Assembly (NCBI GenBank): GCA_049840935.1
Contig: JASGJA010000025.1
Span: 62,001-126,000 of the forward strand
Origin: Mesorhizobium_G sp049840935
GTDB taxonomy: Bacteria; Pseudomonadota; Alphaproteobacteria; Rhizobiales; Rhizobiaceae
Length of the DNA stretch: 64,000 nucleotides
Reading direction: 5' to 3'
Position numbers and translations under genes: made by a program. Shown here piece after piece: positions 1 through 7,955 of this stretch; position 1 is the first letter of the stretch; every line of letters starts with the position of its first letter. A model generated the notes under the pieces. That model had not been told where the DNA came from, did no database searches, and saw only the letters and a list, made by a program, of their open reading frames with translations.

Positions 1-134
1 TGGATGCATATTTGCGTGCAGACGGAGCGGATGTCACACTCGAATGGCATGAGGGCGGTCACGAACTTCGGCCAAATGAAGTTGAGGCCGCGCGCAAATT
101 TTTCTCAAATGCAGACGGGAAGCAAAGCTCATGA
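1..134 (+). CDS. alpha/beta hydrolase (phospholipase/carboxylesterase type), C-terminal end only
   Basis: Only the last 43 residues are in the window, read from base 3 to a TGA at 132-134. The motif WHEGGHELRP places the catalytic histidine of an alpha/beta hydrolase near the C-terminus, followed by a helix (NEVEAARKFF). This layout is typical of the small COG0400 esterases, also called phospholipase/carboxylesterase or dienelactone-hydrolase-like enzymes. The nucleophile serine and the aspartate lie upstream of the window and cannot be checked. The stop overlaps the start of the following GNAT gene as ATGA, so the two are probably translationally coupled. Substrate is unknown. The family call rests on one motif and position alone. 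Confidence 0.62.
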   Translation, partial: DAYLRADGADVTLEWHEGGHELRPNEVEAARKFFSNADGKQSS

Positions 135-421
135 GCGATACGATCCATCTTGATGAAACCGACACCAAGGGTCGCTATTGGTTTCGTGGACCTGACGGCG
201 ATGAAGCGGAAATGACTTTTACCAAAAGCGGTGCGAACACGATTATCATAGATCACACGATGGTGCCGGATGCGTTTCGCGGGCAGGGCATCGGCCTGAA
301 GCTGGTGGAGCGAGGCGTTGCTGACGCTCGCGCCGCGGGCAAGAAGATCATCCCGCTTTGCCCATTCGCGGCGGCGCAATTCCGCCGCCACCCCGAATGG
401 GCTGACGTGCTGAAAGGCTAG
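131..421 (+). CDS. small GNAT-fold N-acetyltransferase (YjdJ/COG2388 type)
   Basis: This 96-residue protein has the compact one-domain form of COG2388. An N-terminal beta region contains GRYWFRGPDG and AEMTF. The motif PDAFRGQGIGLKLVERG, at about residues 46-62, matches the acetyl-CoA pyrophosphate loop (Q/RxxGxG/A). The C-terminal part reads IIPLCPFAAAQFRRHPEW, a hallmark of this family. It overlaps the hydrolase stop by four bases and meets the cdsA gene tail-to-tail with a four-base overlap. Proteins of this kind are cytosolic; the acceptor is not known. The family assignment is firm, but function beyond acetyl transfer is not. Confidence 0.85.
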   Translation: MSDTIHLDETDTKGRYWFRGPDGDEAEMTFTKSGANTIIIDHTMVPDAFRGQGIGLKLVERGVADARAAGKKIIPLCPFAAAQFRRHPEWADVLKG

Positions 422-1353
422 GCCGACCAAAAATAGCGCACGATGTGAAAGAAGATTGGGGCTGAGAAGACGAGGCTGTCGGCACGATCCATCATGCCTC
501 CATGCCCGCCGATCAAATAGCCCCAATCTTTTACACCTTGGTCACGCTTGATAGCCGAGGCGACCAGCCCTCCAAAGAAGCCCATCAGGCAAGACAGGAA
601 CGCGACCAGTGCTGCCTGCCAGGGATTGAACGGCGTCAGCCAATAGAGCGCTGCGCCGAGCGCAGTTGCGCTTCCCAGCCCGCCGACCAGACCTTCCCAT
701 GTTTTAGAAGGCGACACCCTTGGCGCAACGGGGTACTTCCCGAAAAGCTTTCCGAAAATATACTGAAGTACGTCGCTGCCCTGAACGGTGATCATCAGGA
801 ACGCCACCAACAGCACGTTGCGCCCCTCATATCCGGGGATCGAAAGCGTGAGTAGGGCAGGTACGTGGCTCATGCAATAGACTGCAATCATCACCGCCCA
901 TTGCTGCGCCGCTATGCGTTCGAGGAAGTTTTCGGTGTCTCCATTGAGCGCTGTCAGCGCCGGCATGAGCAGGAAACAATAGACAGGGATGAAAATGACA
1001 AACAGGCCATACCATTCCGTCCAGATCAGCCAATACTGCACGGGTATGATGACCAGAAACATGCCGAGCAGCACCCAATAATCACTCTGCCGGGTTGCTG
1101 TAAGCGTCACGAATTCACGAAGGGAGAAGAAGGAAATCAGTACAAACAGAATCACGAGGCCTGTTTTGCCGAACAGCAGCGCCAGGCCGAGCACCGCGAC
1201 CATTACCCACCATGCATTGATGCGTTCAGTCAGGTTCGTGAGCGTTGCGGTTGGTATTCCTGCGCGGCGGCTCAAAACGGCGGCGACCGTGCTCGCAAGC
1301 GTCAGTATCGTAATCAGGCCGATGGCCAGAAGCTGAAAATCATTGAGCATCAT
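418..1353 (-). CDS. cdsA: phosphatidate cytidylyltransferase (CdsA family)
   Basis: This 311-residue polytopic inner-membrane protein would make CDP-diacylglycerol from phosphatidate and CTP. About eight hydrophobic segments are visible. The C-terminal signature is present: SPSKTWEG (about residues 214-221), then KRDQGVKDWG and GHGGMMDRADS (about 269-293), which carry the metal- and CTP-binding residues. It starts inside the last codons of the acyltransferase gene (four-base overlap) and is the last gene of a three-gene leftward operon. The neighbours would supply its substrate (PlsC-like) and use its product (CDP-alcohol phosphotransferase). Because it sits in such a dedicated cassette, it may be a second, specialised CdsA rather than the housekeeping one. 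That last point is inference. Confidence 0.9.
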   Translation of the reverse strand: MMLNDFQLLAIGLITILTLASTVAAVLSRRAGIPTATLTNLTERINAWWVMVAVLGLALLFGKTGLVILFVLISFFSLREFVTLTATRQSDYWVLLGMFLVIIPVQYWLIWTEWYGLFVIFIPVYCFLLMPALTALNGDTENFLERIAAQQWAVMIAVYCMSHVPALLTLSIPGYEGRNVLLVAFLMITVQGSDVLQYIFGKLFGKYPVAPRVSPSKTWEGLVGGLGSATALGAALYWLTPFNPWQAALVAFLSCLMGFFGGLVASAIKRDQGVKDWGYLIGGHGGMMDRADSLVFSAPIFFHIVRYFWSA

Positions 1354-2015
1354 GCACTCCGCTTATCGCGTGGATCGAGCGCCAGTAGCGCTTCGCGGGA
1401 TCGAGTGAGAAAAGTCTGCCGCTCTTCATCCGGTGCCAGAGCTACCGGTTCGCCAAAAATGACCCGGCATAGCAGTGGTACGGGGAGAAATTTTCCTTTT
1501 GGCAGGACACGAGACATGTTCTCGATCCAGCAGGGGATTAGTTCGACGTCCGGGCGTGCCAGCGCAAGATTGTAAAGGCCAGAGCGAAAAGGCAGTAGTT
1601 TCTGGTCTTCTTCCATGTTTCTCGTGCCTTCAGGGAAAATGATAAGAGAGTCCCCTTGTTCGAGCACATTCAGCATCGCTTCCATTGGATGTGGTGCGCC
1701 TTCCGAAACCTTCCGTTCGATCAGCACTGTCGAAAGCAGGTCATTCGCAATCAGCCGACGAATCGGCGTTTTACCCCAATAATCCGCCGCAGCGACTGCA
1801 CGCGTGCGCTCGCGCTCCAGCCTAGGCAAGCAGGAGGACAGCAGAATGAAATCGCCGTGGCTGGCGTGATTGGCAAAGTAAATCCGTTGCCGGTCCGAAG
1901 GTGCGGAGCCTGTCCAGATCGGGCGAACGCCGGTGACTGCCCATGCGAAGCCTGCCAGCAATGAGCCGGTCACGCGCTTGACTGACTTGTTTAAGCGGTT
2001 GCGTAATTCGTTCAT
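1350..2015 (-). CDS. lysophospholipid acyltransferase (PlsC-like, 1-acyl-sn-glycerol-3-phosphate acyltransferase)
   Basis: The 221-residue protein carries the acyltransferase motifs in order. NHASHGD (about residues 49-55) is the catalytic HX4D-type block. EGTRN follows at about 125-129, within FPEGTRNMEED, and an IPCWIEN segment matches motif IV. A hydrophobic N-terminal stretch (LLAGFAWAVTGV) suggests membrane association. It lies nine bases after the CDP-alcohol phosphotransferase gene and overlaps cdsA by four bases, so the three are clearly co-transcribed. The expected role is transfer of an acyl chain to a lysophospholipid such as lysophosphatidate. The real acceptor could differ, since plsC itself is usually elsewhere in the genome. 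Confidence 0.88.
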   Translation of the reverse strand: MNELRNRLNKSVKRVTGSLLAGFAWAVTGVRPIWTGSAPSDRQRIYFANHASHGDFILLSSCLPRLERERTRAVAAADYWGKTPIRRLIANDLLSTVLIERKVSEGAPHPMEAMLNVLEQGDSLIIFPEGTRNMEEDQKLLPFRSGLYNLALARPDVELIPCWIENMSRVLPKGKFLPVPLLCRVIFGEPVALAPDEERQTFLTRSREALLALDPRDKRSA

Positions 2016-2024
2016 TTGCGGGCC

Positions 2025-2630
2025 TCAGTGAACGTCTGCCAGCGCCGCGCGCACGCGGTTTACAACCGTTGCAAGCGAGAGCAGCGCAAGGGCCGGGAAG
2101 ATGTACGGCGCTATTGCGCCAATCGGTACGCGGAAAACCAGCAGCACCGCAATAAGTCCCAGTGCGAATGCGCGGTCGCTCTTGCCGAATGGCCCATCAT
2201 ACCGCCGTGTCGAGCCGAGCGGCACACCGAGCAGCCCCACAAATTCGGTCAAGATAGCGGCTAGCGCGAACGCCATGACCCCCCATGCGGGGAACAGCTG
2301 CACCGCCGCGAAGGGCAAGATCAGTGAGAGGTCAGAAATCACATCGCAAACTTCGTTTAATACCAGTCCCAGACGAGATGCCTGCCCATGTTCCCGTGCA
2401 AGCATCCCATCGATCGCGTTGAGCGCCATGCGAATGAAGAGCACCAGCGGCAGCAATAAAAACACCAGCGAATTATCTGGCCACAACGCGATTGCCGCTC
2501 CAGCTGCAACTGAAATCAGGGCGGCGGTTATCGTCACCTGATTTGCAGTCACGCCAGCGTTTGCAAGGCGGTTCGTGATCGGGCGCAACCTTGCCTGAAA
2601 GGCAGGCTTAACGTCGTAAAGTGTTGGCAT
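2025..2630 (-). CDS. CDP-alcohol phosphatidyltransferase family membrane protein
   Basis: The protein has 201 residues and about five or six membrane segments. The family signature DG-x2-AR-x8-G-x3-D-x3-D is found at about residues 73-97 as DGMLAR, then LGLVLNEVCD. The first aspartate of the final D-x3-D pair is replaced by Asn. This Asn-Glu form seems to mark a side branch of the family, so phosphatidylglycerophosphate synthesis should not be assumed. It is the first gene of an operon with an acyltransferase and CdsA, which points to synthesis of one particular phospholipid or ether-type lipid. A purine-rich AGAGGGG lies upstream of the ATG. The promoter carries two palindromic operators. 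Confidence 0.87.
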   Translation of the reverse strand: MPTLYDVKPAFQARLRPITNRLANAGVTANQVTITAALISVAAGAAIALWPDNSLVFLLLPLVLFIRMALNAIDGMLAREHGQASRLGLVLNEVCDVISDLSLILPFAAVQLFPAWGVMAFALAAILTEFVGLLGVPLGSTRRYDGPFGKSDRAFALGLIAVLLVFRVPIGAIAPYIFPALALLSLATVVNRVRAALADVH

Positions 2631-2649
2631 TCAACTGTCCCCTCTTGTC

Positions 2650-2697
2650 TTGAACGATGTTCAAAACAAATAAGGCGGAATTTTGAACGCAGTTCAA
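2650..2697 (-). promoter_or_regulatory. promoter of the phospholipid operon with two TTGAAC-N3-GTTCAA operators
   Basis: Two perfect inverted repeats with the same half-sites lie upstream of the CDP-alcohol phosphotransferase gene: 2650-2664 (spacer GAT) and 2683-2697 (spacer GCA). Their centres are 33 bases apart, three helical turns, so bound dimers would sit on the same face of the DNA. On the minus strand the distal copy supplies a -35-like TTGAAC, with CTTATT 17 bases further on as a possible -10. Repressor binding would therefore cover both promoter elements. Palindromes of this size suit a TetR-type dimer, but no such regulator is encoded in the window. Confidence 0.55.
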
Positions 2698-2711
2698 TTT
2701 TCTTTTGTCGA

Positions 2712-2912
2712 TCAATGAGTGCTGTTTTCTTCTTGATCGAGAGCTGCGTGCAATTCCAGCGCGGAACGTATGCCAGACTGATAGAAACTCATAAGCGAGG
2801 TCGCGACCGATTCCCTACCCGCGGCGCTGTGGATTCCGCACGCATCACAATGCTCCTCGAAGACGCGGCGCAACATACCGATGTCTTCCGGCCTGAATGC
2901 AATTCTAGGCAC
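2712..2912 (-). CDS. small conserved-looking hypothetical protein
   Basis: This 66-residue protein has a GTG start. The start is supported by a strong ribosome binding site, GGGAGG, seven bases upstream. The sequence is charged and helical: it begins MPRIAFRPEDIGMLRR, contains CDACG, and ends in an acidic QEENSTH tail. The two close cysteines (CDACG, about residues 22-26) could bind a metal or be incidental. No known domain is recognised and there is no signal peptide or membrane segment. It is divergent from the AraC-type regulator and sits upstream of the phospholipid operon on the same strand, but the double operator between them suggests separate transcription. Confidence 0.58.
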   Translation of the reverse strand: MPRIAFRPEDIGMLRRVFEEHCDACGIHSAAGRESVATSLMSFYQSGIRSALELHAALDQEENSTH

Positions 2913-3045
2913 CTGAATTCCTCCCTGGAGTCTGACTTGCGGGTAACTCTTGCCGCTGCCTTTGGTTGCTGCCTTTGGCTACGTTCGAGCTGCGTCATCG
3001 CAATTTAATCTTGACAATTTTACTCATCTTTTTTACGTCAGACTT

Positions 3046-3942
3046 ATGGGATTGAACGCCGCATTCCTTCCCCGTATGCAAAGTGAAGCGAAGGGCTTTT
3101 CCCTGCGCAAGGAATTGCGCTGGCGTAGTTGGTCTGGTTTCGTTGCAGATGTATGGGATGTCGATTGCGAACCCGACGCCGCCGGAAATTACTATTCGCC
3201 TGATCCCCGCCTTTTCGTTGTTCTTGAATTAACTGGCGGTGCGCTGGAGCTTTCAAATCCCGGCGAGGGAGAACGAGCGCTCCATCGCTTGCCCTTCTCG
3301 ATGGCGTTCATCCCCGCAGGAGTGCAAATCACCAGCCTTGCAATTGGTGCTTCTCATCTCAAGCATCTGGATATCCATCTTCCCGAACCTGCATTGCATC
3401 GCATGTTCGGTAGAAACATTCCTGCAGACGCCCTCCAGTCAACGCGGTTGCAGTTTAACGATAGCCGCATTGCTCGCATCGCTTCGCTTATTGCCGAGGA
3501 ATGTGAGAACGACCAGCCGTTCAGCGATAGCTATGGCGAAGCGATGATGAATGCACTTATCGTCGCGCTCTTCGACTTGCGAAGGGTCGAACGTAAGCCG
3601 CGACCCACGCTTTCACGTAAGCAACTAAGCCAAAGCATGGACTACATGAACGCTCATTGTTTCGAGACAATACGATTGCAGGATATTGCCTCGCTGCTCG
3701 GGCTTTCCGAATCCTATTTCAGCCATGCGTTCAAAGCATCGACAGGGGTTCCGCCATCGCGATGGCAGATGGAAACGCGCATCGGCAAGGTCAAGGAATT
3801 GCTCAGTCGTGACAGCACCTCACTTACCGAGATTGCTGCAATCACCGGGTTTGCTGATCAGGCGCATCTGACGCGCGCCTTCAAGAAATTGGTGGGGTCT
3901 ACACCCGCGCAATGGAGGCGCGAGGCGTCACTCGACGAGTGA
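3046..3942 (+). CDS. AraC-family transcriptional regulator of the siderophore locus
   Basis: The protein has about 298 residues. Its C-terminal 100 residues form a double helix-turn-helix of AraC type: LQDIASLLGLSESYFSHAFK, then TSLTEIAAITGFADQAHLTRAFK. The N-terminal part resembles a cupin-like sensor (LFVVLELTGGALEL, FIPAGVQI). The start is uncertain. ATG at 3046 was chosen, but ATG at 3076 and TTG at 2950 are also in frame and none has a clear ribosome binding site. A TTGACA at 3011-3016 could be a -35, which would favour the later start. The gene lies just upstream of a TonB receptor in the same direction, the usual place for a siderophore-sensing AraC activator such as PchR or AlcR types. 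Confidence 0.85.
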   Translation: MGLNAAFLPRMQSEAKGFSLRKELRWRSWSGFVADVWDVDCEPDAAGNYYSPDPRLFVVLELTGGALELSNPGEGERALHRLPFSMAFIPAGVQITSLAIGASHLKHLDIHLPEPALHRMFGRNIPADALQSTRLQFNDSRIARIASLIAEECENDQPFSDSYGEAMMNALIVALFDLRRVERKPRPTLSRKQLSQSMDYMNAHCFETIRLQDIASLLGLSESYFSHAFKASTGVPPSRWQMETRIGKVKELLSRDSTSLTEIAAITGFADQAHLTRAFKKLVGSTPAQWRREASLDE

Positions 3943-3980
3943 TATTTCTGCATCATCCGCCGGGCGAGCGACCGCCGAAA

Positions 3981-4020
3981 ACCAAGACCAGACAATTTAG
4001 ACCAAGATCGTGCAATCCGG
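3981..4020 (+). promoter_or_regulatory. 20-bp tandem direct repeat upstream of the TonB receptor, likely AraC-type operator
   Basis: The heptamer ACCAAGA occurs at 3981-3987 and 4001-4007, exactly 20 bases apart. A CAAT echo is also conserved at the same offset in both units (3992 and 4012). AraC-family activators typically bind direct repeats spaced by about two helical turns, and this pair lies between such a regulator gene and the receptor gene it would control. The start codon of the receptor is about 70 bases downstream, which leaves room for a promoter. The assignment is inference from pattern and position. Confidence 0.45.
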
Positions 4021-4089
4021 AATGGAAAAGTTGAATTACTTGATCATGTATTGAGGCCGGAGAGGGCCGCTTACACATCGGGGACGTTG

Positions 4090-6261
4090 ATGGTCTACTT
4101 TTCTCGTACATGCGTATTGGCAGGCGCAGTATCCGCGATTGCCCTTCTTTCAACGGTGGCATCCCATGCACAAAATGCGACAACCGAGTTGCAGGAGGTC
4201 GTGGTTCAAGGCCAGAACGGAAAGGGAAATGGACAAGGTGAAGTCAAAGGTGTCGTGGCGAAAGACACTTTGACCGGCTCGAAAACCGCGACGGATATAA
4301 CAGCAATTCCGCAATCGGTTTCGGTTATCGGTCGCGATGAGATCGACGATCAGGGCGCCCAGAAGGTTGACGAAGCGCTGCGCTACACCTCCGGCGTTTT
4401 CACGCAGCCTTTCGGGGCCGACAGCGATACGAACTGGATGTTCATCCGGGGTTTTCAGGCGACGGCAACCGGTACCTACATGGACGGCTTGCAACTCTAC
4501 AGCTACGCGTTTGGGGGCTTCTATATCGACTCGTTCGGGCTTGAGCGCATTGAAGTTCTGAAGGGTGCGGCATCGGTTCTATACGGCGGAACCAATCCCG
4601 GCGGTCTCGTAAACTACGTAAGCAAGCGGCCAACATTCGAGCGCAAGCGTTATGTCGAAACAGGCATCAATGATGCGGGCAATGCTTATTTCGGCTTTGA
4701 CATTGGTGACGTAGCCAATGACACAGTGAGCTATCGCATCAATGGCCGTATCGCTGGCGGCGATACATATAGTGATTATCAGGACGGTTGGCGCGGCGTC
4801 ATCTCTCCGAGCATTACCTGGAAGCCGGACGAACAGACCAGCCTGACACTTCTGTTCAACTATACCCATATTGACGAGAAGCACGGCGGCGGCAGCTTCC
4901 TGCCCTATGAGGGTACTGTCACCGACCGCATCGTTGGCGGCGTGAATTACGGTCGCATCCCGACCGATTTCAACGGAACCGAGCCGAGTGTCGACAAGTA
5001 CGAGCGTGAGCAAGGCTCCGCAGGTTGGGAGTTCGAGCACACGTTCGACAACAACTGGACGGTGCGCTCAAACGGGCGCTTTGGTGCGGCGAGTGTCGAT
5101 GAAGTCAGCGTTTATCCTTATGGCTGGGCAAGCGCAGATGAGCTGACCCGCATAGACTTTGCTCATAACACCAACGTCAAGACATTCCTGTCCGATCACC
5201 AGATCGAGGGAAAGGTGGAAACGGGCAGCTTCGAGCATACGCTGCTTGGCGGTATCGATACGAAGTACTACAACATCGATCAGATACAGGCTTCAGCGCC
5301 GTTCGGCAGCACGCCGACCATCAACCCGTGGAATCCGGTTTATGGTCTGCCGCTCACGCCGCGTCTGAGCTATCTCAATCAGGATCTGACGCTGAAGACT
5401 TTCGGCATCTATGGTCAGGACCAGATCAGGTTTGGCGATGGCTGGCTGGTCACGCTCAACGGACGCTATGATTGGTACAAGCTCGACACTTTGAATCGGC
5501 CGACGGACTATTCGACGCTGACGACCACCAATGATGGATCGGGTGGTCAGTTCTCTGGTCGTGCTGGTCTCGCTTACGAATTTGACAATGGTCTTACGCC
5601 CTATGCAAGCATTGCGACCTTCTTCAATCCGCAGATCGGCACCACTGCAACGGGAGAGTTGTTCAAGCCGGAAGAGGGAACACAGTACGAGGTGGGCTTG
5701 AAGTATCGCCCGACCTTTATTGATGGTCTCTTCACCGTTGCTCTGTTCGACCTGACGCGGGAAAACGTGGCCGTTACCGATCCAACCAATATTTTCGCCC
5801 AGATTCAAACCGGCGAAGTCCGCTCTCGCGGTGTCGAGTTGGAAGGCAAGGTAAACGTCACCGAGAACTTCAAACTGACTGCTGCGCTGACCGCACTTGA
5901 CGTCGAGATTACCAAGGACACCGACGCGACCGTGATCGGCAAGACGCCGTATATCGTGCCTGACATAACCGCCTCCGCTTGGGCTGACTATACCTTCCGT
6001 GGCGATTGGTATGATGGCATTTCGGTAGGCGGAGGCGTGCGTTATCTTGGCTCGTCATGGGCGGATAACCAAAACACGCTCAAGGTTCCTGCTGCCACTC
6101 TCGTAGATGCCAAAATTGGCTACGAGCGCGAAAACTGGGGCGTCGAGCTCAACGTGACAAACCTGTTCGACAAGACCTATGTTGCAAGCTGTCAGGGTGC
6201 ACTCGTTTGCAGTTATGGCGAGGGCAGGTCGTTCAAGCTGAAGGCGCATGCAACCTGGTGA
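4090..6261 (+). CDS. fhuA: TonB-dependent siderophore receptor (FhuA-like, hydroxamate type)
   Basis: This is an outer-membrane receptor of about 723 residues. ATG at 4090 follows GGGGAC and begins a signal peptide ending near ASHAQ. A TonB-box-like ELQEVVVQG follows. There is no extra N-terminal signalling domain, so it is not a FecA-type sigma regulator. The plug contains IPQSVSVIGRDEI and LKGAASVLYGGTNPGGLVNYV. The barrel ends with NVTNLFDKTYVASC, two cysteines (SCQGALVC) and a terminal aromatic residue (HATW). The immediate partners are an ABC importer of Fhu type, a periplasmic binding protein and a siderophore reductase, so a ferric hydroxamate is the likely ligand. The ligand cannot be read from sequence. 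The stop overlaps the next gene's GTG start. Confidence 0.9.
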   Translation: MVYFSRTCVLAGAVSAIALLSTVASHAQNATTELQEVVVQGQNGKGNGQGEVKGVVAKDTLTGSKTATDITAIPQSVSVIGRDEIDDQGAQKVDEALRYTSGVFTQPFGADSDTNWMFIRGFQATATGTYMDGLQLYSYAFGGFYIDSFGLERIEVLKGAASVLYGGTNPGGLVNYVSKRPTFERKRYVETGINDAGNAYFGFDIGDVANDTVSYRINGRIAGGDTYSDYQDGWRGVISPSITWKPDEQTSLTLLFNYTHIDEKHGGGSFLPYEGTVTDRIVGGVNYGRIPTDFNGTEPSVDKYEREQGSAGWEFEHTFDNNWTVRSNGRFGAASVDEVSVYPYGWASADELTRIDFAHNTNVKTFLSDHQIEGKVETGSFEHTLLGGIDTKYYNIDQIQASAPFGSTPTINPWNPVYGLPLTPRLSYLNQDLTLKTFGIYGQDQIRFGDGWLVTLNGRYDWYKLDTLNRPTDYSTLTTTNDGSGGQFSGRAGLAYEFDNGLTPYASIATFFNPQIGTTATGELFKPEEGTQYEVGLKYRPTFIDGLFTVALFDLTRENVAVTDPTNIFAQIQTGEVRSRGVELEGKVNVTENFKLTAALTALDVEITKDTDATVIGKTPYIVPDITASAWADYTFRGDWYDGISVGGGVRYLGSSWADNQNTLKVPAATLVDAKIGYERENWGVELNVTNLFDKTYVASCQGALVCSYGEGRSFKLKAHATW

Positions 6262-7050
6262 TCGAGACAAACGAAGATGTGCTGTATGACCTCAAGGAGA
6301 TAGAGTATTCCGTCTCTGAACGGGTCATTCTGCACCCGCTCGATCTCAAGCTTCAGCAAGGCAGCGTTCATGCTCTTGTCGGGCCAAATGGTTCAGGCAA
6401 GAGCACGCTTCTCAAAATTCTCGCGCGGCAACTGGCCCCCGCGAGCGGCGCTGTGCAATTGCTTGGCAAAGAACTGCACGCATATGGCGACCGCGATCTT
6501 GCACGTACGGTTGCGTACATGCCTCAATTTACGCCGCCTGCCGAAAGCCTTACCGCTCGACGAGCTTGTCGCACTCGGTCGTTATCCTTGGCACGGCGCA
6601 TTAGGTCGTTTCGGTCCGACGGATGAAGCAAAGGTCGAGGAAGCTTTGCATCAAACCGGTCTCGCTCCTCTTGCCGAACGGATGGTCGACAGCATGTCGG
6701 GCGGAGAGCGGCAACGCGTTTGGCTCGCGATGATGCTCGCGCAGGATACGCAGTGCCTGCTGCTTGACGAGCCAACCTCCGCGCTAGATATCGCTCATCA
6801 GGTTGAAATGCTGGCGCTTGTGCGCAGCCTCAGCATCGAACGCCGCATTGGCGTTATCATCGTGTTGCACGACATCAATCTCGCTGCACGCTATTGCGAC
6901 AGCATCGTTGCCCTGCGTGTCGGCCGGATCATTGCGCAAGATGCGCCAGAGGCAATTCTGGACACCTCCACGCTTGAACGCATCTACGGCATTCGCATGG
7001 GAACGCTGGTGCTTCCTGCAACGCAGCTGCCCATTTCCTACGTGCTTTGA
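6258..7050 (+). pseudogene. fhuC: FhuC-type iron-siderophore ABC transporter ATPase, one-base frameshift
   Basis: This is the ATPase of a ferric-hydroxamate importer. A GTG start at 6258 overlaps the receptor stop. The first frame carries Walker A (GPNGSGKST, about residues 42-50) and runs to PPAESLT. The second frame continues with ELVALGRYPWHGALGRFG, the ABC signature MSGGERQRVW, Walker B LLLDEPTSALD and the switch histidine in VLHDINLA. Removing one C at 6561 restores a continuous LTARELVALGRYPWHG as expected for FhuC. As written, the product would stop soon after Walker A and be inactive. The neighbours fhuD and fhuB carry the same kind of +1 lesion, which suggests sequence error at least as much as real loss. 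Confidence 0.85.
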
Positions 7051-7052
7051 CA

Positions 7053-7929
7053 ATGGCAAGGTCGCTCACACGCCGGGCCGTTCTGGCCGCGCTGGCCGCG
7101 ACGTTGCCTGTAAATACTGCGCGCGCGGCGGGAGGAATTGCTGCGATAGATTGGGGCTTGCTTGAGACCTGTCTCGCTATCGGGGCAATTCCTGCCGCTG
7201 CAACCGAACTCAAGCAGTTTCGTGAGATTGCGGTCGAACCGTCGGTCCCCGCAAGTGTGGTAGATCTTGGGTTGCGCGGCGCTCCAAACATGGAGCTTCT
7301 GCAACTGGTCGCACCGGACATGATCCTGATCTCAGGTTTTTACGAATATCAGCGGCCAGTGCTGGAGCGAATTGCGAAGGTCGTTTCGCTGCCGGTCTAT
7401 GAAGCGGGAACACCGCCATTTGTGCTGGCAGAAAAATCTACCACCGAGTTGGGCAGACTGACAGGTCGTCAAAGCGCGGCGGCGGAATACATCGCTGCGA
7501 CGCGCGAACAAATCGCCACGGCTGGTGCACTGCTCGCTCCTTTGCGGGAACGGCCCGTCTTTGTCATCAGCCTTGGCGACTCGCGTCATTTCCGTGCATT
7601 CGGCCCAGATTCGATGTTTGGTGACGTACTTCAACGTCTGGGCCTGTCCAACGCCTGGGCCGATCCCACAAGTTATAGCGCTGCTGCTCCCGTCGGGCTT
7701 GAAGCGCTGGCTCGTGTGCCCGAGGCGTCGATTGCCGTCGTCGCACCTGTACCGCCTGAGGTGAGGCGCACATTGCGGGAAAATGCGCTGTGGAATGCAC
7801 TTCCCGCGGTGAAGCAAGGGCGCTTGGCAATTCTTGATCCGATCAATCATTTCGGCGCGCTGCCTTCCGCGCAGCGTTTCGCGCGTCTTCTCGTCAAAGG
7901 CTTTCGAGGCGGGCGGCAATGCGGGTTGA
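7053..7929 (+). pseudogene. fhuD: FhuD-type siderophore-binding periplasmic protein, frameshift near its C-terminus
   Basis: This is a periplasmic iron-siderophore-binding protein of about 290 residues. The N-terminus SLTRRAVLAALAA looks like a twin-arginine or Sec signal. The body matches the PF01497 fold (DLGLRGAPNMELLQLVAPDMIL, ISLGDSRHFRAFG, GLEALARVPEAS). In the sequence as given, the frame runs past the expected end and into the fhuB start, giving an apparent 427-residue fusion. One extra base at about 7896-7900 explains this: without it the protein ends KAFEAGGNAG and stops with the TGA at 7927-7929, the normal FhuD ending. The gene sits two bases after fhuC. The lesion affects only the last dozen residues. 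Confidence 0.8.
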
Positions 7930-7955
7930 ACGCCTATCTCCTCTCCGGTTGTCAT

